From the NCBI GenBank assembly GCA_022600195.1, contig JAHZKX010000049.1:1-64000 (forward strand): a stretch of 64,000 nt of DNA. The letters are read 5' to 3'. The translations under genes and the position numbers were made by a program. Under the pieces are notes generated by a model that worked only from the letters and a program-made list of their open reading frames with translations, was not told the DNA's origin and did not search any database. Position 1 is the stretch's first letter; every line of letters starts with the position of its first letter. The DNA comes from Planctomycetota bacterium. Lineage in GTDB: Bacteria > Planctomycetota > Planctomycetia > Planctomycetales > Planctomycetaceae. Positions 19,485 through 28,992 of this stretch are shown piece by piece.

Positions 19485-20444
19485 ATGAACAACCAACAAT
19501 ATCATCCCTGGCTATTCAGACTGGCTTTAGCGACCACTGTCGCTACTCTGCCATTGATGATTATGGGTGGGCATGTCACCACCGAAGGATACGGCATGGC
19601 AGTTGATGGCTGGCCAGGATCTGACGGACAAAATATGTTTACGTACCCCGTGTTTGGTTTACCCACTGATAAATTTTTTGAGCATGTGCACCGTCTGCTA
19701 GGGACGTTGGTTGGTTTTTTATCCATTATTCTCGTGATTGTTGCATATAAAGTCGAACAGAAACGGTGGATTAGAAACGTCGCGATCGGGGTCCTGGTTT
19801 GTGTGATAATCCAGGGCGTTCTGGGAGGCACACGCGTCACAGAAAACAGTAAAGCACTGGCGATGGCACACGGACTCTTCGGTGCCTGCGTCTTTTCATT
19901 AATGGCCTTTCTAACCATGATCACCGGCAAGCGCTGGATCGCAATCGGCAACGATCCTCCTGCACTGCCCGCAGGATACGGACGCCGTCTGGCGATCACC
20001 GTTCCGCTGCTCGTGCTCTTCCAATATTTTCTAGGCGGTTGCCTCAGACACTTTCATGTCGGACTCCACCCGCATATGAGTTTTGCTTTTGTGGTATTGA
20101 TCTTTGTGATTATCGAATTTCGCAGTGCTCGTAAATCCGGAATCAAATGGTTGAAACGACCGGCAATGGGCATGCTCCACATTGGCATTTTTCAGATTAT
20201 TTTAGGATTTACTGCCTGGATTACAAAATTAGGACTCCCTTCCCAGGGAAATGTTGTCGTAGCCGGTTCGTGGGAACAAAGCCTATCACGTACTGCACAC
20301 CTCCTAGTGGGAATCCTGTTTCTGACAACAGTCGTTTTATATTCCGTGAAGGTCTTTCGCCTTCATCAATTAAATAAAAATTTGCAGTCGGACCAATCTC
20401 TCTCCGCTACTGATTCATTACCGAATACTGAAGGTAACGTTTAA
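19485..20444 (+). CDS. ctaA: Heme A synthase (COX15/CtaA family)
   Basis: Oxidises the C8 methyl group of heme O to a formyl group, giving heme A for CoxA. The 319-residue membrane protein has eight predicted helices in two similar halves. Conserved heme-ligand histidines appear in EHVHRLLGT, in AHGLFGACVFS, in CLRHFHVGLHPHMSF and in RTAHLLVGIL. It is 23 bp after coxA and 2 bp before the heme O synthase gene, so heme A is made from the same transcript as its user. No anomaly seen. Confidence 0.9.
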   Translation: MNNQQYHPWLFRLALATTVATLPLMIMGGHVTTEGYGMAVDGWPGSDGQNMFTYPVFGLPTDKFFEHVHRLLGTLVGFLSIILVIVAYKVEQKRWIRNVAIGVLVCVIIQGVLGGTRVTENSKALAMAHGLFGACVFSLMAFLTMITGKRWIAIGNDPPALPAGYGRRLAITVPLLVLFQYFLGGCLRHFHVGLHPHMSFAFVVLIFVIIEFRSARKSGIKWLKRPAMGMLHIGIFQIILGFTAWITKLGLPSQGNVVVAGSWEQSLSRTAHLLVGILFLTTVVLYSVKVFRLHQLNKNLQSDQSLSATDSLPNTEGNV

Positions 20445-20446
20445 CA

Positions 20447-21379
<933 letters not shown>

Positions 21380-21449
21380 TGATCCAACAAGAGTCGTTTC
21401 AGGTAGCAACCACCGGTTGTTAGCCTGTGATGTGAAGTGAAAGATTACA

Positions 21450-22463
21450 ATGAGTCAAGATAGTAAATTGCCACAATATCGAATGGGACTTCCCATACCA
21501 CATTCCAAATTGGGGATGTGGCTTTTTCTGGCGACAGAAATCATGTTCTTTTCCGCCTTTATTGGCGCCTACATTGTCCTTCGCGCTGGCTCACCAGGTT
21601 GGCCCACTGATGCAAACATCACCCATATCCATGTCTGGGCAGGAGGTCTCAATACCTTCGTGCTCATTCTCTCCAGTTTCTTTGTGGTGCTTGCTCTGGA
21701 AGGCATGAAAGCAGAAAACTTTGCCAAAGCGCGACGTTATCTTTGTTTGACGTTTCTGCTCGCCTGTGTCTTTTTAGGTATCAAGACTTACGAATATTAC
21801 GGGAAATTTTCACATGATATTCTGCCAGGACATATTCCCGAAACACCACGCATGGCAATCGACAAATCCATGCGGGAAATGAAACAGGTTGTTGACAGCC
21901 GCACCATCGCATTAGCGAATTTCAAACCCCCGGCAAAATCAGAGCCTGCGAAAACAGAAGAATCTGTTGAGCTAGCAGGGGTTACCGATGAAAAAACAAA
22001 AGAAATCACCCCACCTGTTGAGATACTGAGACAAAAGCTGCAAGCTGAACTGGAAGCACCAGATACCTCAGAGTCCCGCAAAAAAGAACTCGCCGCTTAC
22101 TTCGCCCTCGAGACTAAATTTATAGATTTAAATAAACGCGCCCTCAATGAATCAATTACTCTGACAGAGATGAATCAGGAGCTTGATGCACTCAGAAAAA
22201 ATCCTGACTACGGAGTTTTCCTCGCACCGGTGCATCACCTGCAACCCATTATTTACGGAAACCTGTTTGCATCCGTTTACTTCCTGCTGACCGGCTTTCA
22301 CGCTCTGCATGTCGTCATTGGCATGATCATGTTTGTAATTGTGTTGATTCAGGGAAAACGACTATGTGAGAAATGGAATGACTACGTCGAAAATATTGGC
22401 CTGTATTGGCACTTTGTTGACCTGGTCTGGATCTTCCTCTTCCCACTGATTTATATTATTTAA
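21450..22463 (+). CDS. coxC: Cytochrome c oxidase subunit III with large hydrophilic insertion
   Basis: An integral membrane subunit that stabilises subunit I. The seven-helix pattern is recognisable: [17 protein letters not shown] at the N-terminus, [14 protein letters not shown] and [17 protein letters not shown] at the C-terminus. Between helix 3 (ends near residue 117) and the next helix (starts near 265) there is a polar insertion of about 130 residues. It is rich in Lys, Glu and Pro and probably partly coiled-coil ([14 protein letters not shown]). The protein is therefore 337 residues rather than about 200. The reading frame is intact across the insertion. Confidence 0.92.
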   Translation: MSQDSKLPQYRMGLPIPHSKLGMWLFLATEIMFFSAFIGAYIVLRAGSPGWPTDANITHIHVWAGGLNTFVLILSSFFVVLALEGMKAENFAKARRYLCLTFLLACVFLGIKTYEYYGKFSHDILPGHIPETPRMAIDKSMREMKQVVDSRTIALANFKPPAKSEPAKTEESVELAGVTDEKTKEITPPVEILRQKLQAELEAPDTSESRKKELAAYFALETKFIDLNKRALNESITLTEMNQELDALRKNPDYGVFLAPVHHLQPIIYGNLFASVYFLLTGFHALHVVIGMIMFVIVLIQGKRLCEKWNDYVENIGLYWHFVDLVWIFLFPLIYII

Positions 22464-22548
22464 CCGAGTTGAACCATCTGAGTTCGCGTGAAAAACCACT
22501 AACTGCAACTGTCCTGTTTTCTTCTTGAGACCGAGAGTAATCAGTAAG

Positions 22549-22959
22549 ATGTCTGAACAACAATCTCACTCGTACGTCAAATATTCCACGATCTTTTTCG
22601 CGCTCTGCATCTGCACTGTGCTTTCGATTCTTTTTGATTTCATCGACTTGCGCGAAAAAAGTCTGCTGGGCCTAAAAGGCGTCGTTTTACTGTCGCTAGT
22701 TGTGCTTTCCATTGCCTGTGCCAAGGCACTGTTCGTCATGATTTATTTCATGCACTTGAAGTTCGAAGGAAGATGGAAGTACGTGTTGCTCAGCCCGACG
22801 ATCATTTTGGCGATGGGACTTACAATAGCTATGACTCCCGATATCGGCATTCATTACTATGTGGATGAATCGCCACAAGTTGACTACCTTAAACAGGCAC
22901 AGCAGGCAACTCCTGAAAATGGTTCTGCCAACAATGCCGAAAAAAGTCATGTTGAGTAA
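22549..22959 (+). CDS. coxD: Cytochrome c oxidase subunit IV (bacterial type)
   Basis: A small membrane protein of about 136 residues with three hydrophobic helices. It matches the bacterial oxidase subunit IV pattern, with KALFVMIYFMHLKFEGRW as the most typical segment. ATG at 22549 is preferred because the upstream in-frame TTG lacks support and the first helix begins soon after. It follows coxC by 85 bp. Its end overlaps the start of the ABC transporter ATPase gene by about 11 bases. The role is accessory: assembly and stability of the oxidase. Confidence 0.85.
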   Translation: MSEQQSHSYVKYSTIFFALCICTVLSILFDFIDLREKSLLGLKGVVLLSLVVLSIACAKALFVMIYFMHLKFEGRWKYVLLSPTIILAMGLTIAMTPDIGIHYYVDESPQVDYLKQAQQATPENGSANNAEKSHVE

Positions 22960-23917
22960 TCCAAAAATCCAGGAAACCATTACCGCATCCCGTATCAGTG
23001 TTGCTGAAATTTCGCATAACTATGGTGAGCGGCGCGCCCTCAACCAGCTCAGCTTCGAAGTTCGTCCCGCTGAAATCTTTGGTTTACTGGGCCCGAATGG
23101 CGGTGGAAAAACAACCCTGTTTCGATTGCTTTCCACTTTACTCCCACTCCAAACCGGCTCTGCAACAATTGCCGACTACGACCTGGCAACACAAGCAAAA
23201 CAGATCCGCAATCTGATTGGAGTCACTTTTCAATCACCCAGCCTGGATGGCAAGTTAACCGTTCAGGAAAACCTGAAACATCAGGCACACCTGTATGGAA
23301 TTTCCGGCGCAGCAATGTGGAACCGTATCGAAAATGCTCTTCAACACCTGGGACTGACCGACCGCAAACATGATCTGGCAGACTCGCTGTCGGGCGGTTT
23401 GAAACGACGCGTCGAAATTGCCAAAGGTTTATTACACGCGCCACAAGTATTATTACTCGATGAACCCAGCACAGGCCTCGACCCGGGTGCAAGACATGAT
23501 CTCTGGAAATATCTGAAACAGTTACAACAACAAGACGGCGTGACCATTCTGATCACAACACATTTAATGGAAGAGGCAGAACACTGCGACCGACTGGGAA
23601 TTCTTCATCTGGGAGAACTGGTGGCGGTGGGAACTCCCGATGAATTACGCGCGTCCGTCGGCGGCGATTGCCTGACGATTCATTCTGAGAATCTGGACAT
23701 GCTGTACGAGAAAATGACAGAGAAGTTCGGCGTCGCTCCCCAGATTGTTAACCACAGCCTGCGATTAGAACATCCGCGCGGACACGAATTCCTCAAAGAT
23801 CTGATCGACGCATTTCCGGAACTTGTCAGCTCAGTTTCACTCGGCAAACCGACACTGGAAGATGTTTTCATTCACGAAACCGGTCATCAATTCTGGCAAC
23901 AGGAGCAGACGTTATGA
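22949..23917 (+). CDS. ABC-2 type transporter ATP-binding protein
   Basis: An ATPase of the DrrA/NatA type, about 320 residues. Walker A is GPNGGGKTT, the signature is SGGLKRRVEIAKGLL, Walker B is VLLLDEPSTGLDPGA, and the switch His is in LITTHLMEEAEHCD. A C-terminal extension of ~90 residues ends in the usual LEDVFI motif. ATG at 22949 is the most likely start, overlapping the coxD stop; 22934 is an alternative. The downstream permease overlaps by 4 bases. Its placement inside the oxidase operon suggests a role in oxidase biogenesis or heme/copper handling, but no substrate can be read from the sequence. Confidence 0.9.
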   Translation: MLSNPKIQETITASRISVAEISHNYGERRALNQLSFEVRPAEIFGLLGPNGGGKTTLFRLLSTLLPLQTGSATIADYDLATQAKQIRNLIGVTFQSPSLDGKLTVQENLKHQAHLYGISGAAMWNRIENALQHLGLTDRKHDLADSLSGGLKRRVEIAKGLLHAPQVLLLDEPSTGLDPGARHDLWKYLKQLQQQDGVTILITTHLMEEAEHCDRLGILHLGELVAVGTPDELRASVGGDCLTIHSENLDMLYEKMTEKFGVAPQIVNHSLRLEHPRGHEFLKDLIDAFPELVSSVSLGKPTLEDVFIHETGHQFWQQEQTL

Positions 23918-24783
23918 ACCAGCCAACGTCCACTTTGCCACTCCCGCCGATCGGGCCAGTGAAACGATTTCTATTACCTGTCTTCACGCTCGCGCAGCGT
24001 GAAATCGTCCGTTTCTTGCGACAGAGAACCCGAGTCACAGGCGCCCTGGTGCAACCGATTCTGTTTTGGATTCTGTTCGGGGCAGGCTTGCGAGGTTCTT
24101 TCAAGCCACCGGAATGGGCGGCTTCAGGCATGACTTACCAGGAATACTTTTTTCCCGGCGTGACTGTGATGATCTTAATGTTTACAGCCATTTTCTCCAC
24201 GATCTCGATCATCGAAGATCGAAAAGAAGGCTTCCTGCAAGGTGTACTGGTCTCTCCCATTCCCCGTATCTCAATTGTGCTCGGAAAATTACTCGGGGGT
24301 ACGATTCTGGCCGTCTTACAAGCTGTCCTGTTTATTTTTCTGGGACCTCTCTTAAAAATTGTGGGATTAGCGCCCGACTTCCAAACGGGAATCACCCTCG
24401 CCAGTTTGATTCCATTGATTCTGTTTCTGTTCCTGCTCGGCTTCAGCCTGACCGCTCTCGGCTATCTGATCGCCTGGCCCATGGAATCCACACAAGGCTT
24501 TCACGCGATCATGTCGGTCTTTTTAATGCCGATGTGGTTGCTTTCCGGCTCTTTTTTCCCGGCAGCAGAATCTGGCTGGCTTTCCTGGATCATCCGTGCC
24601 AACCCCTTAACGTATGGTGTCACAGGATTACGCCGCATTCTGGCTCCGGAATCCAGCCTGACCAGTGCACCGGGAAATCCTTCAATGATTGTCTGCCTGA
24701 CGGTCACGACGCTCGTGTGTATAATATATGTAACAATTGCTGTCTGGATGACCCAACGACGATCAACCAGAAATGCCAGATAA
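23914..24783 (+). CDS. ABC-2 type transporter permease
   Basis: A 289-residue membrane protein with six predicted helices of the ABC-2 family, partner of the preceding ATPase (4-base ATGA overlap). Typical features are the N-terminal amphipathic AQREIVRFLRQR segment and the PILFWILFGAGL helix. The central conserved ABC-2 motif is visible in EDRKEGFLQGVLVSPIPR. A late MPMWLLSGSFFPAAESGWL stretch precedes the last helix. It works as a dimer with two ATPases. It is unusual to find such an exporter embedded between coxD and a Sco-type copper chaperone; see findings. Confidence 0.9.
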   Translation: MNQPTSTLPLPPIGPVKRFLLPVFTLAQREIVRFLRQRTRVTGALVQPILFWILFGAGLRGSFKPPEWAASGMTYQEYFFPGVTVMILMFTAIFSTISIIEDRKEGFLQGVLVSPIPRISIVLGKLLGGTILAVLQAVLFIFLGPLLKIVGLAPDFQTGITLASLIPLILFLFLLGFSLTALGYLIAWPMESTQGFHAIMSVFLMPMWLLSGSFFPAAESGWLSWIIRANPLTYGVTGLRRILAPESSLTSAPGNPSMIVCLTVTTLVCIIYVTIAVWMTQRRSTRNAR

Positions 24784-24835
24784 GATAACGCATACAAATA
24801 TTGAATCATTTGAGATCTGAATAAAGAATTTTAGT

Positions 24836-26209
24836 ATGAACGAAACACAACCAATCCGACGTATTCCCCGGTTTTTGATAGTAGCGCTCTGGTTACTGGT
24901 CGCCATCAGTGCTTTTGCCACTTGGAAATTAAAAACCCAGCGTGATCTGGCGCTTGAGCAAATGAAACGAAAGCAAGAAGTGGTGGTTCAAGCCGATGAG
25001 AATCAGGCAGGAGATACAGAAATCAGCCTACAAGCAAAAGGCTCCATCTGGCCTGAGGAGGGCATCGAAGATTTCTCCTTGACGGAACGTAGCGGCCGCA
25101 CCGTAACCAAAAAAGATCTGCTCGGAAAACCGTGGGTCGCCTGTTTTGTCTTCACACGTTGCGCAGGCCCCTGCCCGCGTGTTTCGCTCCAGTTTTATCA
25201 GTTACAGAAAGACTTGAAAGATCTCGATTTCAAGCTGGTCACATTTACCGTCGATCCAAAAAATGATACACCCGAAGTGTTAACACAGTATGCAGAATCG
25301 GTGGGCGCTGACCCGGAAAAATGGCTCTTTCTGACAGGTGATCAAAGCAAAATTTATCATCTGATCGAAAAAAGTTTCCTGATGCCCGTTCAGGAAAATA
25401 CAGGAGCTGCCCGCCAACCCGGTTTCGAAGTCATCCACACCACGAATGTAATGCTGGTCGACAAAGATGGTCGCGTACTCGGAAAATACAACGCCGGCAA
25501 TGATGAAGAAATGGCGTCACTCAGAAAAGCCGTTAAGAAAGAAATCAAAAAAGACGAAAAGAAATCGGAAACGAACGAACCAGAACAGGAATCCAAACCA
25601 AAACCGGTGACGCCTCCTAAAGCAGGCATGATTTCATTAAGTCCCTTATTCTCTCATCACATTTCCAGTATGCTCTCCTCGGCGCTGGTTGCTCAAACAG
25701 ATAGGGAACCACCAGTCTCAGAGAAAAAGCCTCTCTTGGAAGCAGCCGCTGTGAAGCAGGCTCCTGCCTGGGTTCTGCAACTTCCTGCCGTCAATGCTGC
25801 CTTGAACGGATTAGCGACGATACTACTGATGGTCGGTTATGGGTTCATCCGCAAAGGTGAAAAGGAAAAGCATAAAAAAACCATGCTGACCGCGTTTGGA
25901 ACGTCGATTCTGTTCCTGGTTTTTTATCTGCTCTATCACTTTGCATTGCAAAGTTACACGGGAAATGCTTCACGGAAATTTGAAGGGGAAGGACCCATCA
26001 GAACCGTTTATTTCATCATTCTGATCACGCACGTTGTACTGGCAGCAGCGGTTCCCATACTGGCCTGGGTGACCATTCGTCGCGGGTTGAAAAAACAGTG
26101 GGAAGCACACCGGCGTATCGCCAAAATCACGTTTCCGATCTGGCTATATGTCTCTATTACCGGAGTGGTGATCTATTTTATGCTTTATCACTTTAACGGT
26201 ATTGCCTGA
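24836..26209 (+). CDS. Fusion of Sco1/SenC copper chaperone and DUF420 membrane domain
   Basis: A 457-residue protein. It has an N-terminal anchor helix (residues 12-30). A thioredoxin-fold Sco domain (about 75-225) follows, with copper-binding Cys109 and Cys113 (CAGPC) and His201 (in EVIHTTNVM). A Lys/Glu/Pro-rich linker leads to a C-terminal four-helix DUF420 domain (about 310-457), with histidines in FYLLYHFAL, ITHVVLA, EAHRRIAK and MLYHFN. Sco proteins insert copper into CuA of subunit II. DUF420 proteins are commonly encoded with oxidase genes, with unknown role. The last gene but one of the oxidase operon, 52 bp after the permease. Confidence 0.88.
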   Translation: MNETQPIRRIPRFLIVALWLLVAISAFATWKLKTQRDLALEQMKRKQEVVVQADENQAGDTEISLQAKGSIWPEEGIEDFSLTERSGRTVTKKDLLGKPWVACFVFTRCAGPCPRVSLQFYQLQKDLKDLDFKLVTFTVDPKNDTPEVLTQYAESVGADPEKWLFLTGDQSKIYHLIEKSFLMPVQENTGAARQPGFEVIHTTNVMLVDKDGRVLGKYNAGNDEEMASLRKAVKKEIKKDEKKSETNEPEQESKPKPVTPPKAGMISLSPLFSHHISSMLSSALVAQTDREPPVSEKKPLLEAAAVKQAPAWVLQLPAVNAALNGLATILLMVGYGFIRKGEKEKHKKTMLTAFGTSILFLVFYLLYHFALQSYTGNASRKFEGEGPIRTVYFIILITHVVLAAAVPILAWVTIRRGLKKQWEAHRRIAKITFPIWLYVSITGVVIYFMLYHFNGIA

Positions 26210-26295
26210 CTGGTGAACACGAATCAGTTTGAATTTCATACGGTTTTTGTTATCGTTTAAGAGATCACTACAGTTCGTTAAAAGAGTTTTTGACC

Positions 26296-26607
26296 ATGTT
26301 CAAGCGATTCACATTCATTCGATCCTGTTTACTGGCAATCGTGATGCTGGGCTTGATGAGTGCGCCCTCTGCAATCAACGAAGCTGCCGCCTGCCCGATG
26401 TGTAAACAGTTGAACGATACCGACGATAATAAACCGCGCGCTTACATGTATAGCATCACATTCATGTTGACCATGCCGGCGATTATCTTCTCCTGTTTCG
26501 GTGTCGCCTTTTATCGCATGAATCGCCGGGAACAGGCCACGTTGCTCGAAAACGAAAACAGCCGGGACCCGCATACGAATGATGCAGATTCCGGCTTGAA
26601 TGAGTGA
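26296..26607 (+). CDS. Small membrane protein with CPMC motif at end of oxidase operon
   Basis: A 103-residue protein. The N-terminal hydrophobic helix (about residues 8-30) may be a signal peptide. It is followed by CPMCKQLNDTDDN, then a second helix near residues 50-73 and a charged tail. The CPMC pair could bind a metal or act in thiol exchange. The start is the ATG at 26296; an in-frame TTG lies two codons upstream. The position 86 bp after the Sco-DUF420 gene suggests a role in oxidase assembly, for example copper delivery. I do not recognise a named family. Confidence 0.6.
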   Translation: MFKRFTFIRSCLLAIVMLGLMSAPSAINEAAACPMCKQLNDTDDNKPRAYMYSITFMLTMPAIIFSCFGVAFYRMNRREQATLLENENSRDPHTNDADSGLNE

Positions 26608-26639
26608 TCATCAATCAGTAGATTGAAAACTGATTCAAT

Positions 26640-27548
26640 TTAATATTTTCGGCGTGGCGTATTCCAGACGGTCGCAGCCGACGGAGCGGGAACAAAAGCT
26701 CCTTTCGCCGATGCCGTTCTCGCAGGAGAGTCATCATACGCAGATTGTGTTTTGATGTACGCATTCCGTGACGGAATCGTCTGCCATTCTGAATTAGCCT
26801 GTGCTTGCGGCATCTGAAGTACAGCCGGGTTGGGTGCCAAAACAGGACCCGAACTCGCATAGGAAGGACTTGTCGTTCCCCCCCAGGCAGCAACAGGTTG
26901 AGCTGCCAACGTTGGAGCAAGTGTCGGATACGCCCCCAGATCTAATGAAGTGGAAGACATCGGGGTTGGCACTGGAACCGTAGAAGGAACAGGTGTCGTA
27001 GAGGGAGTTGAAGGAACCACATAAGGTTGCAGTGTCGGTCCCGAATTCATTATCGAAGGCTGTGCTCCCATGCAATCCGTACAAGTCGATTGTGGTGCCA
27101 TCACTGGAACACGGCGTCTTACTTTATAGGGCTTCCTCACATAACTTGTCTGTTGACGATATTCTGTGCGTGGGACTTGTCGGGTCACCATGCGAGGCAC
27201 CCAGACTTTCTGCCAGCCACCTTCATCAACAGTCACCTGCTGATAGGTCGTTACTGGAACTGTACATGTTTGTGGAACCATGCGGTATTCAGTGCAAATA
27301 ATGTCCTGATAACATACGCGCGGACGAGGAGCACAAAGTCTTCGATTGCATAAAGTCCGCGGGGCACAGCGTCGGAAATAACGCCTCGCTAATTTTCGGC
27401 AGCGATGGCCACATCGTTTATGCTGTGGATAGTAACATCTGGTACCGCACCGATTGAAAAGATTCCGAAACAGATGCGCTTCAGCATCACTCGTAAAAAT
27501 CAGTAATAAAGATGTTACGACGATAAAATTTCGAACCCAAAGGGACAT
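26640..27548 (-). CDS. Secreted Cys/Arg-rich and Pro/Ser-rich protein
   Basis: A 302-residue protein with a signal peptide (residues 1-24, cleavage near AEA). The mature N-terminal part (25-100) is rich in Cys and Arg. It is followed by a region with repeated VP and TY/TV pairs (YRMVPQTCTVPVTTYQQVTV; further VPRMVTRQVPRTEYRQQ). The second half is Pro/Ser/Thr/Ala-rich low complexity. Such architecture is frequent among planctomycete secreted proteins of unknown role, possibly cell-surface or stalk/matrix components. AAGGAG lies seven bases before the start. It converges with the oxidase operon and is divergent from the Dabb gene. Confidence 0.65.
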   Translation of the reverse strand: MSLWVRNFIVVTSLLLIFTSDAEAHLFRNLFNRCGTRCYYPQHKRCGHRCRKLARRYFRRCAPRTLCNRRLCAPRPRVCYQDIICTEYRMVPQTCTVPVTTYQQVTVDEGGWQKVWVPRMVTRQVPRTEYRQQTSYVRKPYKVRRRVPVMAPQSTCTDCMGAQPSIMNSGPTLQPYVVPSTPSTTPVPSTVPVPTPMSSTSLDLGAYPTLAPTLAAQPVAAWGGTTSPSYASSGPVLAPNPAVLQMPQAQANSEWQTIPSRNAYIKTQSAYDDSPARTASAKGAFVPAPSAATVWNTPRRKY

Positions 27549-27862
27549 CGAAAAACTCCTTTTTATGATGTGTGCTTTATGGCACTTCTTTTATTCGTTC
27601 CTGTCTCAAACAACAGACACGACCAGGATCTTTGGCCAGAACGAAATTCCCGCTGTTCTTATTTATCGGCATAATCGTTAAAGTCTCTTTATCTTAATTT
27701 TCGTCATTTACAGAATTCATTACCCCCTCGTTCCCGTGACTTTTAACTCACTTTTTGAGAAGATAGGCAAATAATCTTCCAGGTCACAATCTAGGACCAA
27801 TCTCCTAAGACTATATTTGAAAACAACTTAATTAACCGAAGACAATCCAAAGGGATATTCAA
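27549..27862. other. Divergent intergenic region
   Basis: About 310 bp between the Cys-rich secreted protein gene and the Dabb gene. It holds both promoters and the AAGGGA ribosome-binding site of the Dabb gene. I see no structured RNA or other gene in it. Confidence 0.5.
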
Positions 27863-28183
27863 ATGGCTGAGACGCAACTGGCACACATGGTCTACTTCAC
27901 ACTGAATGATGATTCTCCCCAAGCCATTGAGGCCATGGTGCAAGCCTGCCACAAATATTTGAAGAATCATCCGGGAGTACTTCACTTCTCTGCCGGAACT
28001 CGGGGAAAAGAATTTCAGCGGGATGTGAATGATCAAGAATATCATGTTGCCTTGAACGTGATATTTGATAACAAAGATTCTCACGATATCTATCAAACTT
28101 CCGCTGATCATCTCACATATATCGCAGAAAATAAGGCGAAGTGGGCGAAGGTTCGCGTCTTCGACAGCTATGTGACCAGCTAA
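27863..28183 (+). CDS. Dabb (stress-responsive alpha/beta barrel) domain protein
   Basis: A 106-residue protein with the ferredoxin-like Dabb fold. It starts with the strand LAHMVYFTLNDD and has a helix with AIEAMVQACHKYLKNHPGVL. A central FSAGTRGKEFQRDVND segment follows, and it ends with the typical H-x-x-Y region (SADHLTYIAENKAKW) and the strand VRVFDSY. Members form dimers; functions range from plant stress proteins to polyketide cyclases, so no reaction can be assigned. It is a single gene, convergent with btuD 20 bp away. Confidence 0.85.
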   Translation: MAETQLAHMVYFTLNDDSPQAIEAMVQACHKYLKNHPGVLHFSAGTRGKEFQRDVNDQEYHVALNVIFDNKDSHDIYQTSADHLTYIAENKAKWAKVRVFDSYVTS

Positions 28184-28203
28184 AAAAGATCCGAGGATTC
28201 GGA

Positions 28204-28980
28204 TTACAATACGGGAACAATGAACGGAGTCTGATACTCCGGGTGTGGCAAGACTTTCACTTTGGTCTGATATACATCGGAGAGCCGCTCTTCAGTCAGA
28301 ACTTCTTCCCCGGTTCCGGTTGCCGCAATGCGTCCCTGGCTTAATAACACGATCTGATCTGCAAAACAGCTCGCCAGATTCAAATCGTGCAGTGTCAGAA
28401 CGACGGTCAAATCCCGCTCGTGTGCCAGATTGCGTATCAACGAGAGAATCTCGACTTGATATTTTAAATCGAGTCCTGTTGTTGGTTCATCCAGGCACAG
28501 TACATTGGTCTGTTGCGCCAAGGCACGCGCAATTAATGTACGCCGCCATTCTCCACCGGAAATTTCTGTAATTTTCCTCTGGCTCAATTCCGCCAGACCC
28601 GTCTGTTGCAATGCCGTATCAACAATCTCGGTATCTTCTGCCTGGAAGGGTTGAACCCACCCTCGGTGAGAACTGCGGCCCAGCTGGACTGTTTCCTCAA
28701 CAGTCATCGGCCATTGAGGCGCTTCCATTTGTGGTGAGAGAGCCAGTTTTTGTGCGATCTGTTTCCGTGAAAGCTGATTCACCGCCTGACCTTCCAGCAG
28801 TACTTTTCCCTGATTGACGATCACCAGATTGAATAAGGCGCGCAATAACGTTGTCTTCCCCGAACCATTGGGGCCCAGTAAGACGAGAACCTTTCCCGGC
28901 TGGATACACAGCGAAATCTGCTTTAAAACTTCCCGTTGTGAATAGCCACAGGAAACATTATCGATTTCAATCTGATTCAT
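28204..28980 (-). CDS. btuD: Vitamin B12 ABC transporter ATP-binding protein
   Basis: The 258-residue ATPase of a BtuCDF-type importer. Walker A is LGPNGSGKTTLL, the signature SGGEWRRTLIARAL, Walker B VLCLDEPTTGLDL, and the switch His is in LTLHDLNLAS. It belongs to the FecE/BtuD group, which also contains iron-siderophore transporters. The B12 assignment comes from the binding protein and from the position in one operon with metE. It starts 12 bp after btuC. The last gene of the metE-btuFCD unit. Confidence 0.85.
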   Translation of the reverse strand: MNQIEIDNVSCGYSQREVLKQISLCIQPGKVLVLLGPNGSGKTTLLRALFNLVIVNQGKVLLEGQAVNQLSRKQIAQKLALSPQMEAPQWPMTVEETVQLGRSSHRGWVQPFQAEDTEIVDTALQQTGLAELSQRKITEISGGEWRRTLIARALAQQTNVLCLDEPTTGLDLKYQVEILSLIRNLAHERDLTVVLTLHDLNLASCFADQIVLLSQGRIAATGTGEEVLTEERLSDVYQTKVKVLPHPEYQTPFIVPVL

Positions 28981-28992
28981 AGCTTGTGCCTG

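Noticed and set aside
24066-24788. 240-residue plus-strand ORF overlapping the ABC-2 permease
   Set aside because: The overlapping frame encodes the recognisable permease; this one is Arg/His/Ser-rich and has no membrane helices.
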